Part shown: in pieces, positions 11,279 through 48,800 of the stretch
Position numbering within the stretch: the first letter of the stretch is position 1
How the letters are laid out: each line of letters starts with the position of its first letter
Origin: Gymnorhina tibicen
Lineage: Eukaryota; Chordata; Aves; Passeriformes; Artamidae
Assembly: GCA_013399875.1 (NCBI GenBank)
Contig: VXAZ01006360.1
Location: 1-64,000, forward strand
DNA length: 64,000 nt
Direction of reading: 5' to 3'
Program-made: the position numbers and the translations under genes
Notes under the pieces: generated by a model
Seen by the model: only the letters and a program-made list of their open reading frames with translations
What the model was told of the DNA's origin: nothing
The model's database searches: none

Positions 11279-11316
11279 NNNNNNNNNNNNNNNNNNNNNN
11301 NNNNNNNNNNNNNNNN
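11279..11316. other. Assembly gap (38 N) where RB1 exon 1 should be
   Basis: Thirty-eight unresolved bases lie in a very GC-rich stretch between the RB1 promoter element and exon 2. Exon 1 of RB1 (5' UTR plus about 137 coding nt in human, GC- and proline-codon-rich) has no recognisable copy in the flanking 140 bp or upstream. The N count cannot be the true length if exon 1, a donor site and intron 1 all belong here. Confidence 0.9.
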
Positions 11317-11318
11317 CT

Positions 11319-11332
11319 CCGTCACTTCCGCG
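11319..11332 (-). promoter_or_regulatory. RB1 core promoter ETS/ATF element
   Basis: The minus strand reads CGCGGAAGTGACGG. This matches the GGAAGTGACG composite of an ETS (GABP-type) site and an ATF half-site that forms the core of the human RB1 promoter, where germline mutations in retinoblastoma families have been described. Several GC boxes lie nearby at about 11345-11375. It points toward exon 2 on the same strand, as expected, with the gap directly downstream. Confidence 0.72.
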
Positions 11333-11624
11333 CCGGCGGCCGCGTCCCCGCCCCGCCCGCGGACGCGGGGCGGGACCGAGCGGCAGAGGCGGTGCGGCCG
11401 CGCACAGCCGGCACTGCCGCCCGGCCTCAGAGACCCGCCCGGCCCTCGGCCGCCGCAGGGACGGCAGCCGGCCGTGCCCGACGCTCCGGGTACTCAGCAG
11501 GCCCCGGCAGCCGATACCGCTTTTCCGTGAGATGGGAAAAAACGCGGACCTGTGTATAAGGATAATTGTACAGGTGCAGAGCGGGGCAGGAACTGCAGAT
11601 CCATTAGGATCGTTGGTTCAGCCA

Positions 11625-12330
11625 TTCCAAGTGCCGGGTCCTTCACATTGGCCACAACAACCCCAGGCAGCGCTACAGGCTGGGGGAAGAGTGTCTGGAA
11701 AGTGACCCACGGGAAAAGGAGCTGGGCGTGCTGGGTGACAGCAGCCGAACGTGAGCCAGCAGCGCGTGCCCAGGAAGGCCAATGGCATCCTGGCCTGTAT
11801 CAGCAACAGTGTGGCCAGCAGGACCAGGGCAGGGATTGTGCCCCTGTACTCGGCACTGGTGGAGTTCCTCTCTACAGGAAAGTCCAAAGAAAGGCAGTGG
11901 AGCTGGGGAAAGGTCTGGAGCACAAGTCCTGTGAGGAGCAGCTGAGGGAGCTGGGAGTGTTTAACCTGGGAAAAGGAGGCTCGGGACACCTTACTGGTCT
12001 CTACAACTACCTGAGGAAAGGCTGTAGTGAGGTGGAGGCTGGCAACTTCTCCCAGGTAACAAGTAGCAAGACAAGAAGACATGGCCTCAGACTGCACCAG
12101 GGGAGGTTTAGGTTGGACATCAAGAGGAATTCCATAATGAAAAGGGTTGTTAAACATTGGAATGGGCTGCCCCGTGGGCAGTGGTGAAGTCACCATCCCA
12201 GGAGGTGTTCAAGAAGCAACCAGACACGGCATTTGGTGCCATGGTCTAATTGACAAGGTGCTGGGTGTCCAGTCAAAGGTTGGACTCAATGGTCTCAGAG
12301 GTCTTTTTCAACCTAAATGATTCAATGATT
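11625..12330 (+). repeat. CR1 LINE fragment upstream of RB1
   Basis: This plus-strand CR1 fragment retains the end of the reverse-transcriptase frame, roughly 'cacaacaaccccaggcagcgctacaggc' onward. It also retains the CR1 3' UTR and the terminal ATTCAATGATT repeats. A 211-codon open frame at 11552-12187 is its remnant, not a host gene. It starts about 0.3 kb upstream of the RB1 promoter element and points away from RB1. Confidence 0.88.
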
Positions 12331-15300
12331 TGGTGATCTCCTAATCTGACATTCATCCAAGTCCTAACTGAAATGTTACTTTTAACACTGTGCAGTAAAA
12401 TTACACTTAATATAAGAAGTTCAGGCTGTGGGCATCTCCTGGATTTTAAGTCAATGAGATTCAAATCCCCAGTGCTCTGATTCAAAGATCTTAAAAATCT
12501 GCTTTGTTGTCTGCAATTGCATACTCACATTTGGAAGGCCGATCTCTGCTGCAAACAAGCACATTTATTTTCAGACTTACATGATGACAACTTCTTAGAA
12601 AAGGAAAAATACTTGTATGTAGGGATTCTTACTCCCTGCACATATTTATCGTTCACCTGTAAAGCAACTACTTTTAGTGAGACTGCTGTAAAAACTCTGG
12701 ATTTAAGAAAAACCCAAACAAAAATCATCATGAGCATAAATATGTTATACAATTAAAATTCACACGTATTTTTACATTCATGCATTTTAGTAATTTGTTC
12801 AGGCTTTTCCTTTATATTCATTAACTTAAAACAGGAGAACAGTGCCTGGCTTTCTGCTTTATAATTAGAATTAAACCAATTACAAAAAAGTGAATACAGA
12901 ACAAATCAAAGTACATAAACTCCAAATTATATGTTTGAGTTGTAGACTGTAGTGGGATTTAGACATTCTTTATTATGATTCTAGTAAAACTGTGGCAGTA
13001 ACTTTACCCTGCTTCTAAGCACATTTAAATACTTTTATTCAGATGATACCAGATGCTGTGGAAGGTTTGGTGTTTAGGACTGTCTGTCATCTACAGTTGA
13101 ACCACAGGCAAGTAGAGAGACCTACCAGCTTGGAAATGTAAGTTAAACCCCTAAACCACAGCTGAGTCCATTGCCTTCTCCTCTCCTGGCTTTAAGAGCA
13201 CAAAAGAATTTAAAATGAGAGCAAAGCATTTCGGAAAACTTGGTTATAGCCAGTGGAGACCGTGCCAGCTGTCGGCAAGAAGGAAACACACCCTCCTGGG
13301 TGGCTTCCCTCACAGCTGCTTTAACATGCTGTTAGAGCCAGGCCCTGGATCGTCCAGATGGCAGGGCAAGAATTTGTTTCGTGGCCCTCTGTGCATTGCT
13401 CCTTTTAAAGAGTTCGCAAACCAGCCTCAGTGTAAATACTAATTTTTTTTAATTGCTAGTGCGCCAAGTGCCTTCTCAAGTCAAATTTTATGCGCTTTTT
13501 CATCAAGCAAGGCTCTTAGGGCTCCCCTTCCATAAAGAGGGAAAACTAAAATATAATTTCAGAATGCTTCAGGTTACAGCTGGAGGGAGATGAAGGGGGG
13601 CAGCAGATGAATCAAGCAACAATAACCTTTAATCATTCATCCCGAAGCCTTGGATAGAGTAACTACATCTAAACTGCAGTAAGAAGAGTTAACATGTATG
13701 TATGTACTTCCAAAGAAAGGCACATCCTTGTGTAAAACCAAGTTTAAATTGCTGCACTTTTTTTCCCCTTCTCCTTTTTAGATGTACTGATTTGAATGTT
13801 TTAATTCTGTATTTTAAAACATCTTCTAAATGAAGCCTTTAGACTTTTCAAATAAATTACAAAGGAAAGAAAAAAATCAGCTCCTACTGTGGGAAAAAAA
13901 AAAAAGAAAGAAAGGAAACACTGCAAGGTCAAATAAAGTATTAATGACAATTTTCACATCTGACCTGACAAAATCTTTATTCTAAACATCTTGCTACAAC
14001 TGCTTTTTGTAGACATATGGGAAACATTGTCCAGTCAGGCAGTCCTGACTCATTGTTTCCAGCTGCTACCCAACCTTAGGTACTTTTATTATACTAATTT
14101 TTTCACTTAAAACTGTTGCTATAGTTTCATGGTAATTGCCAGTGGGAATAAAAGCCATGATTTCAATTATGGTAAAATCAGTTTTTCTGAAGTTGCATGA
14201 CTGAAATGTATGCATTTAAAAACCCACTAAGTTGGGAGCTTCTGGATATTAGTCTGAATACTAAATATTGACAGAATTTTTGCTTGAATAAAGCCCATGG
14301 CCTGTAAAACTCACGGATTATAGAGATGTCTGCCTGAATCACACCCATTTCCCTGCATGTAACAGGCAGAATTAACCAGTGAGGGGACATGGCCTCTCCT
14401 GGCCAGCCTTTTCTGTGCATTCACATGCCTTGCAGTGTGTAGTGGCCCCCAGCCCCCTGCTATCAGCGTCACCTGGAGCTCAGCTGTCCCTCTCAAGCCC
14501 CAGCACAAGTGCTAACAGGAGCAAGGAGGTGACAGACCTGCAGGCCAACTTTTCACCAGCTGCTGCCCTACAGGCCCCAGCATTGAAGAAGTACCTCGCT
14601 AGAGAAGCACCTGGCGCAGCAGACAGACCCAAGCGACAGTCTGGCTGCAGGAGTGCCTCAGGGACACTCAGGCCAGGGCTTGAACAGGCCCTTTCCACAC
14701 CCCAGCATCAGCTCCCCTGGTAACGCTGTGATTGCATCAGCATCAGCTCTGCCTTTGAAGCTGGAAGGGGTTTACTGGGGTGATGGGGTGAAGCTGACTG
14801 GTTGTGCCCCTTGGTGGTGGTGAGCCCGAGCCCTATGTCATTGTTTCCTACACAAATACACAGCTTGAAATATGAAGAATAAAAACCACTTCTGTAAGTG
14901 ATGTAAAATCCATAGGGACCAGAACAAACCTCAACCTGTTTCTCTTTAAGCCGAGAGGTATTTGTCAGATGTTGCCTCTTCCAACAGTTCAAAGCCTCTC
15001 TCTATACATTGATATTATTAATAAAAAGAATATTTTTCACTCCAGAGTTATACACGTCTGTGGCTTGCTCAGAACACTGCACAGGGCACTGCTGGACTCT
15101 CAGTACTGCAGAGATGAGTTTAAGGCAGGAATCTCTATCAGTAAAGCATTTGACCAAACTGCCAGTGGGATCTGAAAGGACACCACGACTGTTGTTACTG
15201 AACGGGGAAATGGCTGCACGTAAATAATGCCTATGTGCAGAACCTCAACCCTTCATAGATACCTCTAGTTCTCTTGCTTGGGCATCAGAGAGGTTTTGCG

Positions 15301-18300
15301 TTGATCAAAGTTTTTAGACTTGAGTGTCACTTCTTTCTCTTTTTACTCAGATAGCTGTATTTATCTACTTAGAGAAGAATCATAACTACTTATAAGGACC
15401 TTCCACATTTCTTGTTTTCTGTGAGAATGGCTGTCAGAGCTGTGTCTGTTACAGATTTGCACTAGTGCTAAGAACCAGGGCACTCAAAAATAAAATCCCT
15501 GACTGATGCAATTTATCAGATTAAGCCCTAGTTACAGTGCAATTACATCAGAAAAAAATTATCATTCCTGGTACGGCTTTCCTTGCTTACGAAGGTTTCT
15601 GGACATTAGTATAAATCATTAGTATAAATCATGCCCTTGCATGCACAGCTGCATCACACCCTGTGCTTTGTCACACAGGTACCACCCTGTGTCCCTGGCA
15701 GGCAAAGCGCCTCAAACCCTGGGTACATTCTGCCCCATGAGGGTGCAGGGCATCCTGCATCCCCTCTGCAGGGCAGTTCATTTCAGCTGGCACTGCCAAT
15801 TGGTAATGAAATAAAGATCAACAAGCAAACCGCAGCCCTCTTGTTGCTTGCAATTACACAGCCACATGAATGACCCTGTTGCAATCCCTCCCTTCCTATC
15901 CTTCCCAGTTGCAAGTTCTGCTTCCTCTCACCACATGAGAAAGTGCGCTCTGGCCCAGGCAACACCCTGTCCTGCTGCTGGCCACCTCCCCAGCAAGGAT
16001 GTTTCCCATGCCTCCACTTCCAAGATTTCCTAAGCCCACAAGAAGCAGAATGCACTCTTATGGAAGTAGTTCTTAGGAATCAATCTTAACCAACGACCTG
16101 AAAACCAATTGAAAATTAGCAACTATAGCCTGTAGTGAGTGAGCACGGGCATTTCTCTGAACTAAACCAACCCATGATTTTGTTTCTTTCTTTTTGTTAA
16201 GGGTGGGTCTAAGAGAAAGACATTTTTTACTAAGCTGTGGCAGTGCAATACCCCAATTAGGTGAAAACATTTGTGTATAGCATTCCAGAAAAACTCCTGG
16301 TGTGACAGCAGCGCTATAGGCTCTTCTATGTTGCTTCCTCTGTAGCAATAAAATCTCCTCCTACCACTAGAACAACCCATGTCAGTGAGAGTGCAGCTCT
16401 GCTGATGTCTCTAAACCACAAGCTTTTGCTAACGCTGATGTGTCAGATCTCCATCCTCCCACCCAGCCCGTATGAACAAAAGCACATACACACCTTGACA
16501 GGCATCAGGTAACCAAACTCCTGCATTTTCAGTCTTGCAGGCCCAAAGGATTTGCTTCATGCCAGAACTTGCCCTGTGCTTCTTTACTAAAGCTGCAAGA
16601 CTTTAGCTGGAGGAGGGAGGCCTTGGAGCTTTTATTGTGCTTTGCAAGCCCAGATCACATCGATCACGTTGACTGGTCACAACAACTTCACACATGCAAA
16701 GACCGGCTGAACATTGGAGGCTGTTTGGGAGAGCATAAGAGAGCAACACAGCCCCCTCCACCAACTAAACACGGTGGCACAGGATACTGATTTTACTGCT
16801 TCAGTAACAAAGTACGTCTCAGCATTAGGACTGATTTTGTTTCTTATGAGGAGTTTTAAAACTATCTGCAAAGATAATTGTCCAGTGAGGTCATTTTTAT
16901 ACTAACCCTTTTCTGGAATTCACTGGGCTAGAAATGTGGTTTCTTCAGTGCAGCACAGCTATCCTTGTTTATTAGACTCTGAACTATTATTATACTTGTA
17001 CTTATTATACTTTTATTATTTGAAAAGAAAAAAGCCCAAGCATCTCCAAGAGCTAGTTCTTTCCATGGATTTGTGTCCCATGCTTCATCGACTTGGTCTA
17101 AGAGGGCAGAAGTTCCAACACGAGCTTTCACTGCACTCCGGGTGTTTTAGGCTGTCTTCCTACACAAACTGCCTGGCATTTAATAAGACACAAGCACATG
17201 CTGGGAGCTTTCCTCAGTGCGTAAGAGTTTCTCCCTCCTTCCCCACACTTATTTTCGCACTACTGATTGAAGTAAATTTCCTTCCAACAGGCTCAAAAGC
17301 TATTAGGGACATGAGCATGCAGCATGACCATAGGAACCTCCCATCTGTAAGAACAAATCTAGTTCTCCCCCGGCTCCACCACCCCTTCAGCAGGCTCATT
17401 TGCTGGTGCCTCTGTTAAAGGGCACACCACAGATCACTAAGTTTGGCTACTGAGTTTTATTTTGAAAACAAGTTAAAGACCATACAAAGCTTGCTTACAA
17501 ATTAACAGGTTTCATGTTTAACTTAGGGCAAACAGGAACAGAACGCTCATGAAAAGGTAGGAAACATCCTTAAAAGTACTTCAGCGTGAATCTTGCGTCA
17601 TACAGGGCTCCAAAGAATGCACCAGCAACCTTGTGCTGACATATACTTGACCTTTGTTGCAAGCACACAATTGCAACATCCTGAATGTCTGTAAGTATAG
17701 TTTTCCCAGCAGGTTTCCCAGCTTGCTTGCACATATACTCAAGTGCAGCTATGTAAATATAATTTATACATGAATATCTAGCCTGTATGCATGTGAGGCC
17801 TTATTTGATGTTCATGATTGCCATGCACCATCAAAAATGGATTTAAAAAGTCCAGCTTTGGAATATAGCAGTTATACTTTTCATTTTACATATGATGCAC
17901 TTACACCAGGATTAATCTGTAAATTTAACTACATGCAGATGAAGGAAAAAAAAAGTATTGTGTATTTAGGAAACTTCCTTTAAAACAAATTATTTTATCT
18001 CAATCCAAACATTCACAATAGCAGGAAGCTGGATCATAGCATGTTTACAATTGCATAATAGCTCCAAAACCAGTAAAGCATCCTCCCACTGTGTTAAGAA
18101 AAGATCCCTTAGAAGATGAAAAATAAGATTAGTACAAAGCCCCTTGACTGAATTAACCTAAGACAAATTATTTGGACACCTATGGTGCATATTATTTAAA
18201 AATATGCAGGTTTTTTTTTTTCAAATATGCAATTATTCTATAACATTCCTACTTTTCTGATGAATCGATGCTCAAAATTTGGCCAGAAGAAAAGTCAGTT

Positions 18301-18984
18301 CCCATGTCATGGAAGGTCTCAAGTAGGTCTGGGGGGAGATTTTCCAGCCTTTTTTTTCCTGTTCTGTATTTTTTCTTGCAAACAGCTTAAAAACAGCAGG
18401 TGCTACGATACGTCTTATTCTGTGCTCTCCCCTACAAAAGTTGGCATTACAAAGATGCAAATCGTATTAGAAAAAATAAAATCAATCTTGCTTTAAGAAT
18501 AGCAGTTTTTAGTGTGAATGGCACGATACGGAATGGTATTGGTGGTAATTGAGCAAGCCCCAGATTAACTGGCAAAGCTCAGTGGCACAGGCTGGCAGGA
18601 ACACCATGATGGGGAACAAAGGGAATGGCAAAGTCCTGCAGGTCATGAACACTGCTGGCTCTCAGCACATGCTGGATGATGCCCATCATCTGACAAATAC
18701 TTAGGAGAGGGATTTCAGACCTTAACAACATGTTAGATCAGCTTTGGGTCTCCACTCTGATCATATGTATTGTGGAAATACCCATTCAGAATTTAAGCAA
18801 GCAGCACAATATTGTCTTTAAATGAAAAGGGACAGAAAAGAATGCTTCTCTGTTCGTATTTCATTTCTCAGCCATCTATTCTATCTTTACAAGCAGCACT
18901 TCAAGTAAAATGCATTAATTTTAACTGTAGTCCCCTCCTCTTAGAAATAATCCAGTAGAAGCAGAAGAAAACATAAGACTTTTA
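12331..18984. other. ITM2B-RB1 intergenic region
   Basis: About 6.7 kb separates the CR1 next to RB1 from the ITM2B 3' end. I see no exon, RNA gene or recognised transposon. The sequence is AT-rich apart from a GC-richer patch at about 14.38-14.72 kb that carries overlapping frames on both strands, and a 13-bp tandem duplication at 15605-15630. The 160-codon plus-strand frame at 16936-17418 has no recognisable domain. Confidence 0.6.
15605..15630. repeat. 13-bp perfect tandem duplication
   Basis: ATTAGTATAAATC occurs twice head to tail at 15605-15617 and 15618-15630. This is a short slippage-type duplication in intergenic DNA. Confidence 0.95.
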
Positions 18985-19618
18985 GACAAACAGGTTTATA
19001 AGGTTTATTTTCCATTGCACATACATGGATTATATACAAGTTAGTAACATAAGTTACTTCTTAATTTTCTAAAAGATTGTTACAGCAAACACTTGCCATT
19101 TTAAAACATCAAGTCAGAAATCAATCTCAAAAAGGTAAATATGACAACATTTTAAAAACAAAACAAATTGCACTTGGTTAGGAGAGTCAAATACAGGTTT
19201 GTCTATATGCTGTAACAAACTATATAGCAGGTAATATTACAGTTAGAAGTAGCTCTTGCAGTCCATTTGTACATTAATAATTTTTTTCAATTTTACTTGT
19301 TTAAAAACTGGTGGATATTTCAAAGACTTCCTCTTCTTCCTAGTATTCGAGATTCATCACGTGAAATGCACTAGCAACTAAGTCTTTATACAATTGCTAT
19401 TCAAATATAAGAAGAACACCACACCTGAAAATAAGGAGAAAACTAAAACGTATTGATTTTACATGTATCATGAGATGAGAAGTATGGAAGGTGTTCAGCA
19501 AGAAAGCCCTGTCCACTACTTACATAAAAGAAGATTTTAAAAAATAATCACTGCACACAATACAAAGGGTGGGGTCATACTGTACTTTTTAGGTCTCCTG
19601 TAACAGTACTGTTCCTCA
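18985..19618 (-). other. ITM2B: ITM2B 3' untranslated region
   Basis: AT-rich sequence follows directly from the stop codon in exon 6 and ends near the AATAAA at 19004-19009. There is no splice acceptor or further open frame. The distal end is inferred from the poly(A) signal only. Confidence 0.6.
19004..19009 (-). terminator. Probable ITM2B polyadenylation signal
   Basis: TTTATT on the plus strand gives AATAAA on the minus strand about 610 nt after the ITM2B stop codon. A cleavage site about 15-25 nt further on (near 18985) would give a 3' UTR of about 630 nt, which is plausible for this gene. A second AATAAA-like site near 17455 could serve a longer form. Confidence 0.6.
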
Positions 19619-45671
<26,053 letters not shown>

Positions 45672-45804
45672 GGCCGGTCCTTAGCGCCCCGCACGCAGGA
45701 GAAAGAGGACAAGAAGCAGCCCGGACCGGCGGAGCTTCGCGGGCTGCCTCCTACCTTGCCACCCCCCGCCTGCTGCCTCGCCGCGACTGCCTCCTCCGTC
45801 CGCT

Positions 45805-45858
45805 TGTCAGGCGGCTGAGGAGGAGGAGGAGGAGAGGAGGAGGAGGCGGTGCCTGACA
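45805..45858. promoter_or_regulatory. Purine tract flanked by an 8-bp inverted repeat near the ITM2B start
   Basis: TGTCAGGC at 45805-45812 and its exact reverse complement GCCTGACA at 45851-45858 flank a 30-bp pure purine tract of GGA repeats (45817-45846). It lies about 135-190 bp upstream of the ITM2B ATG, within the 5' UTR or core promoter. The layout could form a hairpin, or G-quadruplex/triplex structure, but function is unknown. Confidence 0.6.
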
Positions 45859-48800
45859 GGGCGGGTGGAAAGAGGGGAGGTGGTGGCAGCAGGGCCTCGC
45901 CCTCCGCCCACTGCCTGGCCCGGCGCGGGACGGGCGGGGGGCTCCGGCCGGGCGGGTCCGCGCTCTGGGCTCGGTAGCTGAGGGGCCGCGGCTCAGTGGG
46001 TGCCTGGCCGTGCCCCGAGCGGCATCGCACTGACCTCGGGGCAGAGACCCTCGGGGGCCCGTGCCCCCCAGCCCCGGGCTTGGCTCCTGTGCATGGAGGA
46101 GCCCCGGGCTGACACGCTGCTGGCGCTGCGCTTCCCGGGGGCACGGCTTGGCACAAGCGGGTCGGCTCACCCGGTGCAGTGCCAGCATTTTCCTGGGTGC
46201 CATTTTAATTTGGGGGTTTTTGCTGAAAGAAAATGTTTGGATCTTATGTTCGTGAAGAAAGTCCCCAAAATGCCGTATAGGCAGTGTGGTGAAATCCACC
46301 AGTTGTTAAACCCTTGGGGAAGGATACGAGGAGCACCGGGAAAGTGGACGTGTGACCTTCCCCCTTCCTCTCCGGTGCAGTGGGGTAAGAACTCAGTGAG
46401 CTCAGCACACCATCGGAGTAGGGTGCTCTCCAGTAAAACTGTGTGATGCACATATTCGAATTTACATTGTGGATATGGTTGTAGTCTGCTCCAAGAAGTT
46501 AATTTTGGTGACTCATCTGGGTAGAATTGATTTCCTGGCAAGAACTTGGCAGAGTAGTGCTTCTGTCAGTCACTGTGAGACACCAGGCAAGCAGAATGCA
46601 GTCCTTGAATTCAGCGGGTGCTCTGCTGCTGACTTAGTCAAAATCTGGTCTTTCTCCCTAGAGCATTAGATAGCACCAGGACTGAATTGTCTTTATGCTA
46701 TGTACCACATTGTCAGCATCCTTTAAAATGGTTGACATAAAATGACTAACAGTAAAGTTAACTTAACCTGCTTCCTATAATTCTAAAGTATTTAGAGACC
46801 TATGGATAACACAAGGATTTTTAAAATGAAGATACAAAATTCAAAAAGCAAATCATAGTAATTTTACATGATCTTAAGATAAAACAGCTTGATGGCACAG
46901 CTTGCACCCAAGACTGTAAATTGCCCAGATATTCCAAGAATTCGATCTAACTGCCTTAAAATTCAACAGAGGTTGACTGAATTATTCGCAGATATTTCAC
47001 TTAAGTAGAAAATGTCATGGACTCTAAGGAAGACAAAATACAGAGATTTCCCAAGGCACTTTCTGACCATATTTGGTATGACCCTGGAGGTTTTACTTTA
47101 GTAGGAACTTTCATTAAAAGTATTTGAGCATTCTACATGAAAACGATGAAGTACTTTAATAAAGCTATCACAAGCTACAGTTTCCCAGGATACTACTATA
47201 GATTTAAAATATTTTTTTTATATGTGGGACTTTATTGTCTCACTCCCAGATTGAAAAAAGCACCAGGTGACACCTCTGCTCCCATTTCAAAGGGAATCTG
47301 TGCAGGCACACTGTGTATTCAGGACAATATTTAGCATGCAAAGGCTGTAGTTCAGAGTTTTGCTTTGCTTTGTTCTCCTTAATGACATCTTCAGATATTC
47401 CTCACAGGGAGATGGGTATGCAAAAGACAGTCAAGGCTAAGGCATGGCATCTTATTATCTATGTCAAAGTACATCTAACTCTTTCCCCAGGCGGCATACA
47501 CTCTTATCTTTCCAGATCAAATATACTCTGTCTGCTTCTTGAATCATGTTTACAAACCATGGCAGCTGACTGCAGCTGGATTGGAGCAGCACCTTATGTG
47601 TTGCCAATTCTGACCTTTTTATTAGTGAGAATTTGGGATATTAGGATTATTTCTATTAGAGACCAAAGTAAGGATAAAGCATGAAGAGAACCTTCCAACT
47701 TACTTCCTGACTGTGCTTTGCCTCTATGTGCTTTCAGGCTGCCGTTTTGCAGGCAGCTGAGCTGATAGGATGGCTCCACTCCTCCAAAAGGAAATCTCGC
47801 CTCACATCTTTCTCCTCTTGTCCTTCATCTTCCCCCTCATGTCACTCTTCATACTCTCCTCCTTCCACCAGCAATTCCACCCCGTGCCTGTGCTAGGTGT
47901 ATGACCCATGCATATCTAAGTTTTTCTGCGTTCGTTTTCTGCTGAATTGGTGAGTTATGTCAGTTCAGAGAGATGTAAGGATCAGCACCAGCGTGAACAG
48001 TGGGCCTGTGAGACTAAGAACGAGGAGGAAAGGGGAAGTGGGGAGGAAGGTCTCCCCACTTCTGCATAGATGCAAGTAGTTAACCAGGCCATCGCATCTC
48101 TCAAAACCACAGCATTGTGTTTTCTCAGACGAGTAGGTTTATATCCAGATGACTTTCTCATTCTCTCTCATGTTTCTGCCCCTTTTCTTTCACATACAAG
48201 TCTTCCCATCCTTCAGTCCCCTGCCTCATTCATGTATTGGATATCGGGACCCCTCCCAGGAACAGATGACCTACACTGTTTAGATCTGTCTGTGTCCTTG
48301 GGCACATGTTTTCCATTGTTTCAGCTGACACTAAAAAGGGGGCAACTCATTGATTCCTTGTTTACCCTGAGTGGAAAATGGTTATTACATCCATCAGGAC
48401 GGGAAGCTGCTTTCTCTTTTTGATGTCCCTCATAAAATGCCACAATGCTTCAAGCAGTACCTCTGCTTACCCATCTACAATTCAAAATCAGCCTACTTGC
48501 TCTTACTCCAGGGTTATCAGTTTCTAATGCCTGTACTAGACATCTGTAGATTCAAACACATAAAACTGGGGGGGGGAAGGGGGTGTGTGTTAAATATTGA
48601 TGTTGTCTGCCAACAAAGGACACTATTTTGAGGTGAAGAGAATGCAGTTGTTTAATTTAAAGTTTCTTTTATAAAGCTTTTAAATGCAGCTGAAAGTGGA
48701 AAGTTCCATATCGTGTTATGGTATTTTTCAATCGTTTCTGCTACTCCTTGTTTCTTGTTTACTGCATAACATTGTGATGTGGTGAGTCTTAGTTTTCCCT

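Larger units (their letters stand above)
1..11316 (-). other. RB1: RB1 5' portion: gap with missing exon 1, exon 2 and part of intron 2
   Basis: RB1 encodes the retinoblastoma pocket protein, a nuclear repressor of E2F that restrains S-phase entry. Only its 5' end falls in this window: promoter island, assembly gap, exon 2, and then at least 11 kb of what should be intron 2. I looked for the next exon, which in vertebrates encodes a segment rich in Lys-Lys-Lys-Glu-Leu-Trp-Gly followed by Phe-Ile-Ala-Ala, on the minus strand of 1-11020 and did not find it. A long intron 2 is usual for RB1 (tens of kb in human), so exon 3 is probably beyond the left edge. Placement immediately downstream of ITM2B on the same strand matches vertebrate synteny and supports the name. 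Confidence 0.82.
10900..11525. promoter_or_regulatory. CpG island at the RB1 5' end
   Basis: Dense CpG and high GC extend from about 10.9 kb through the gap to about 11.52 kb, in sharp contrast with the AT-rich introns around it. It covers exon 2 and the presumed transcription start, as vertebrate RB1 promoter islands do. A CR1 fragment begins about 100 bp beyond its upstream edge. Confidence 0.75.

Noticed and set aside
11552..12187. 211-codon plus-strand frame next to the RB1 promoter
   Set aside because: It is the remnant of a CR1 reverse-transcriptase end and 3' UTR, recognised by sequence.
16936..17418. 160-codon plus-strand frame between ITM2B and RB1
   Set aside because: No domain, no splice context and ordinary AT-rich composition; it may lie beyond or within an extended ITM2B 3' UTR but is not a gene I can support.
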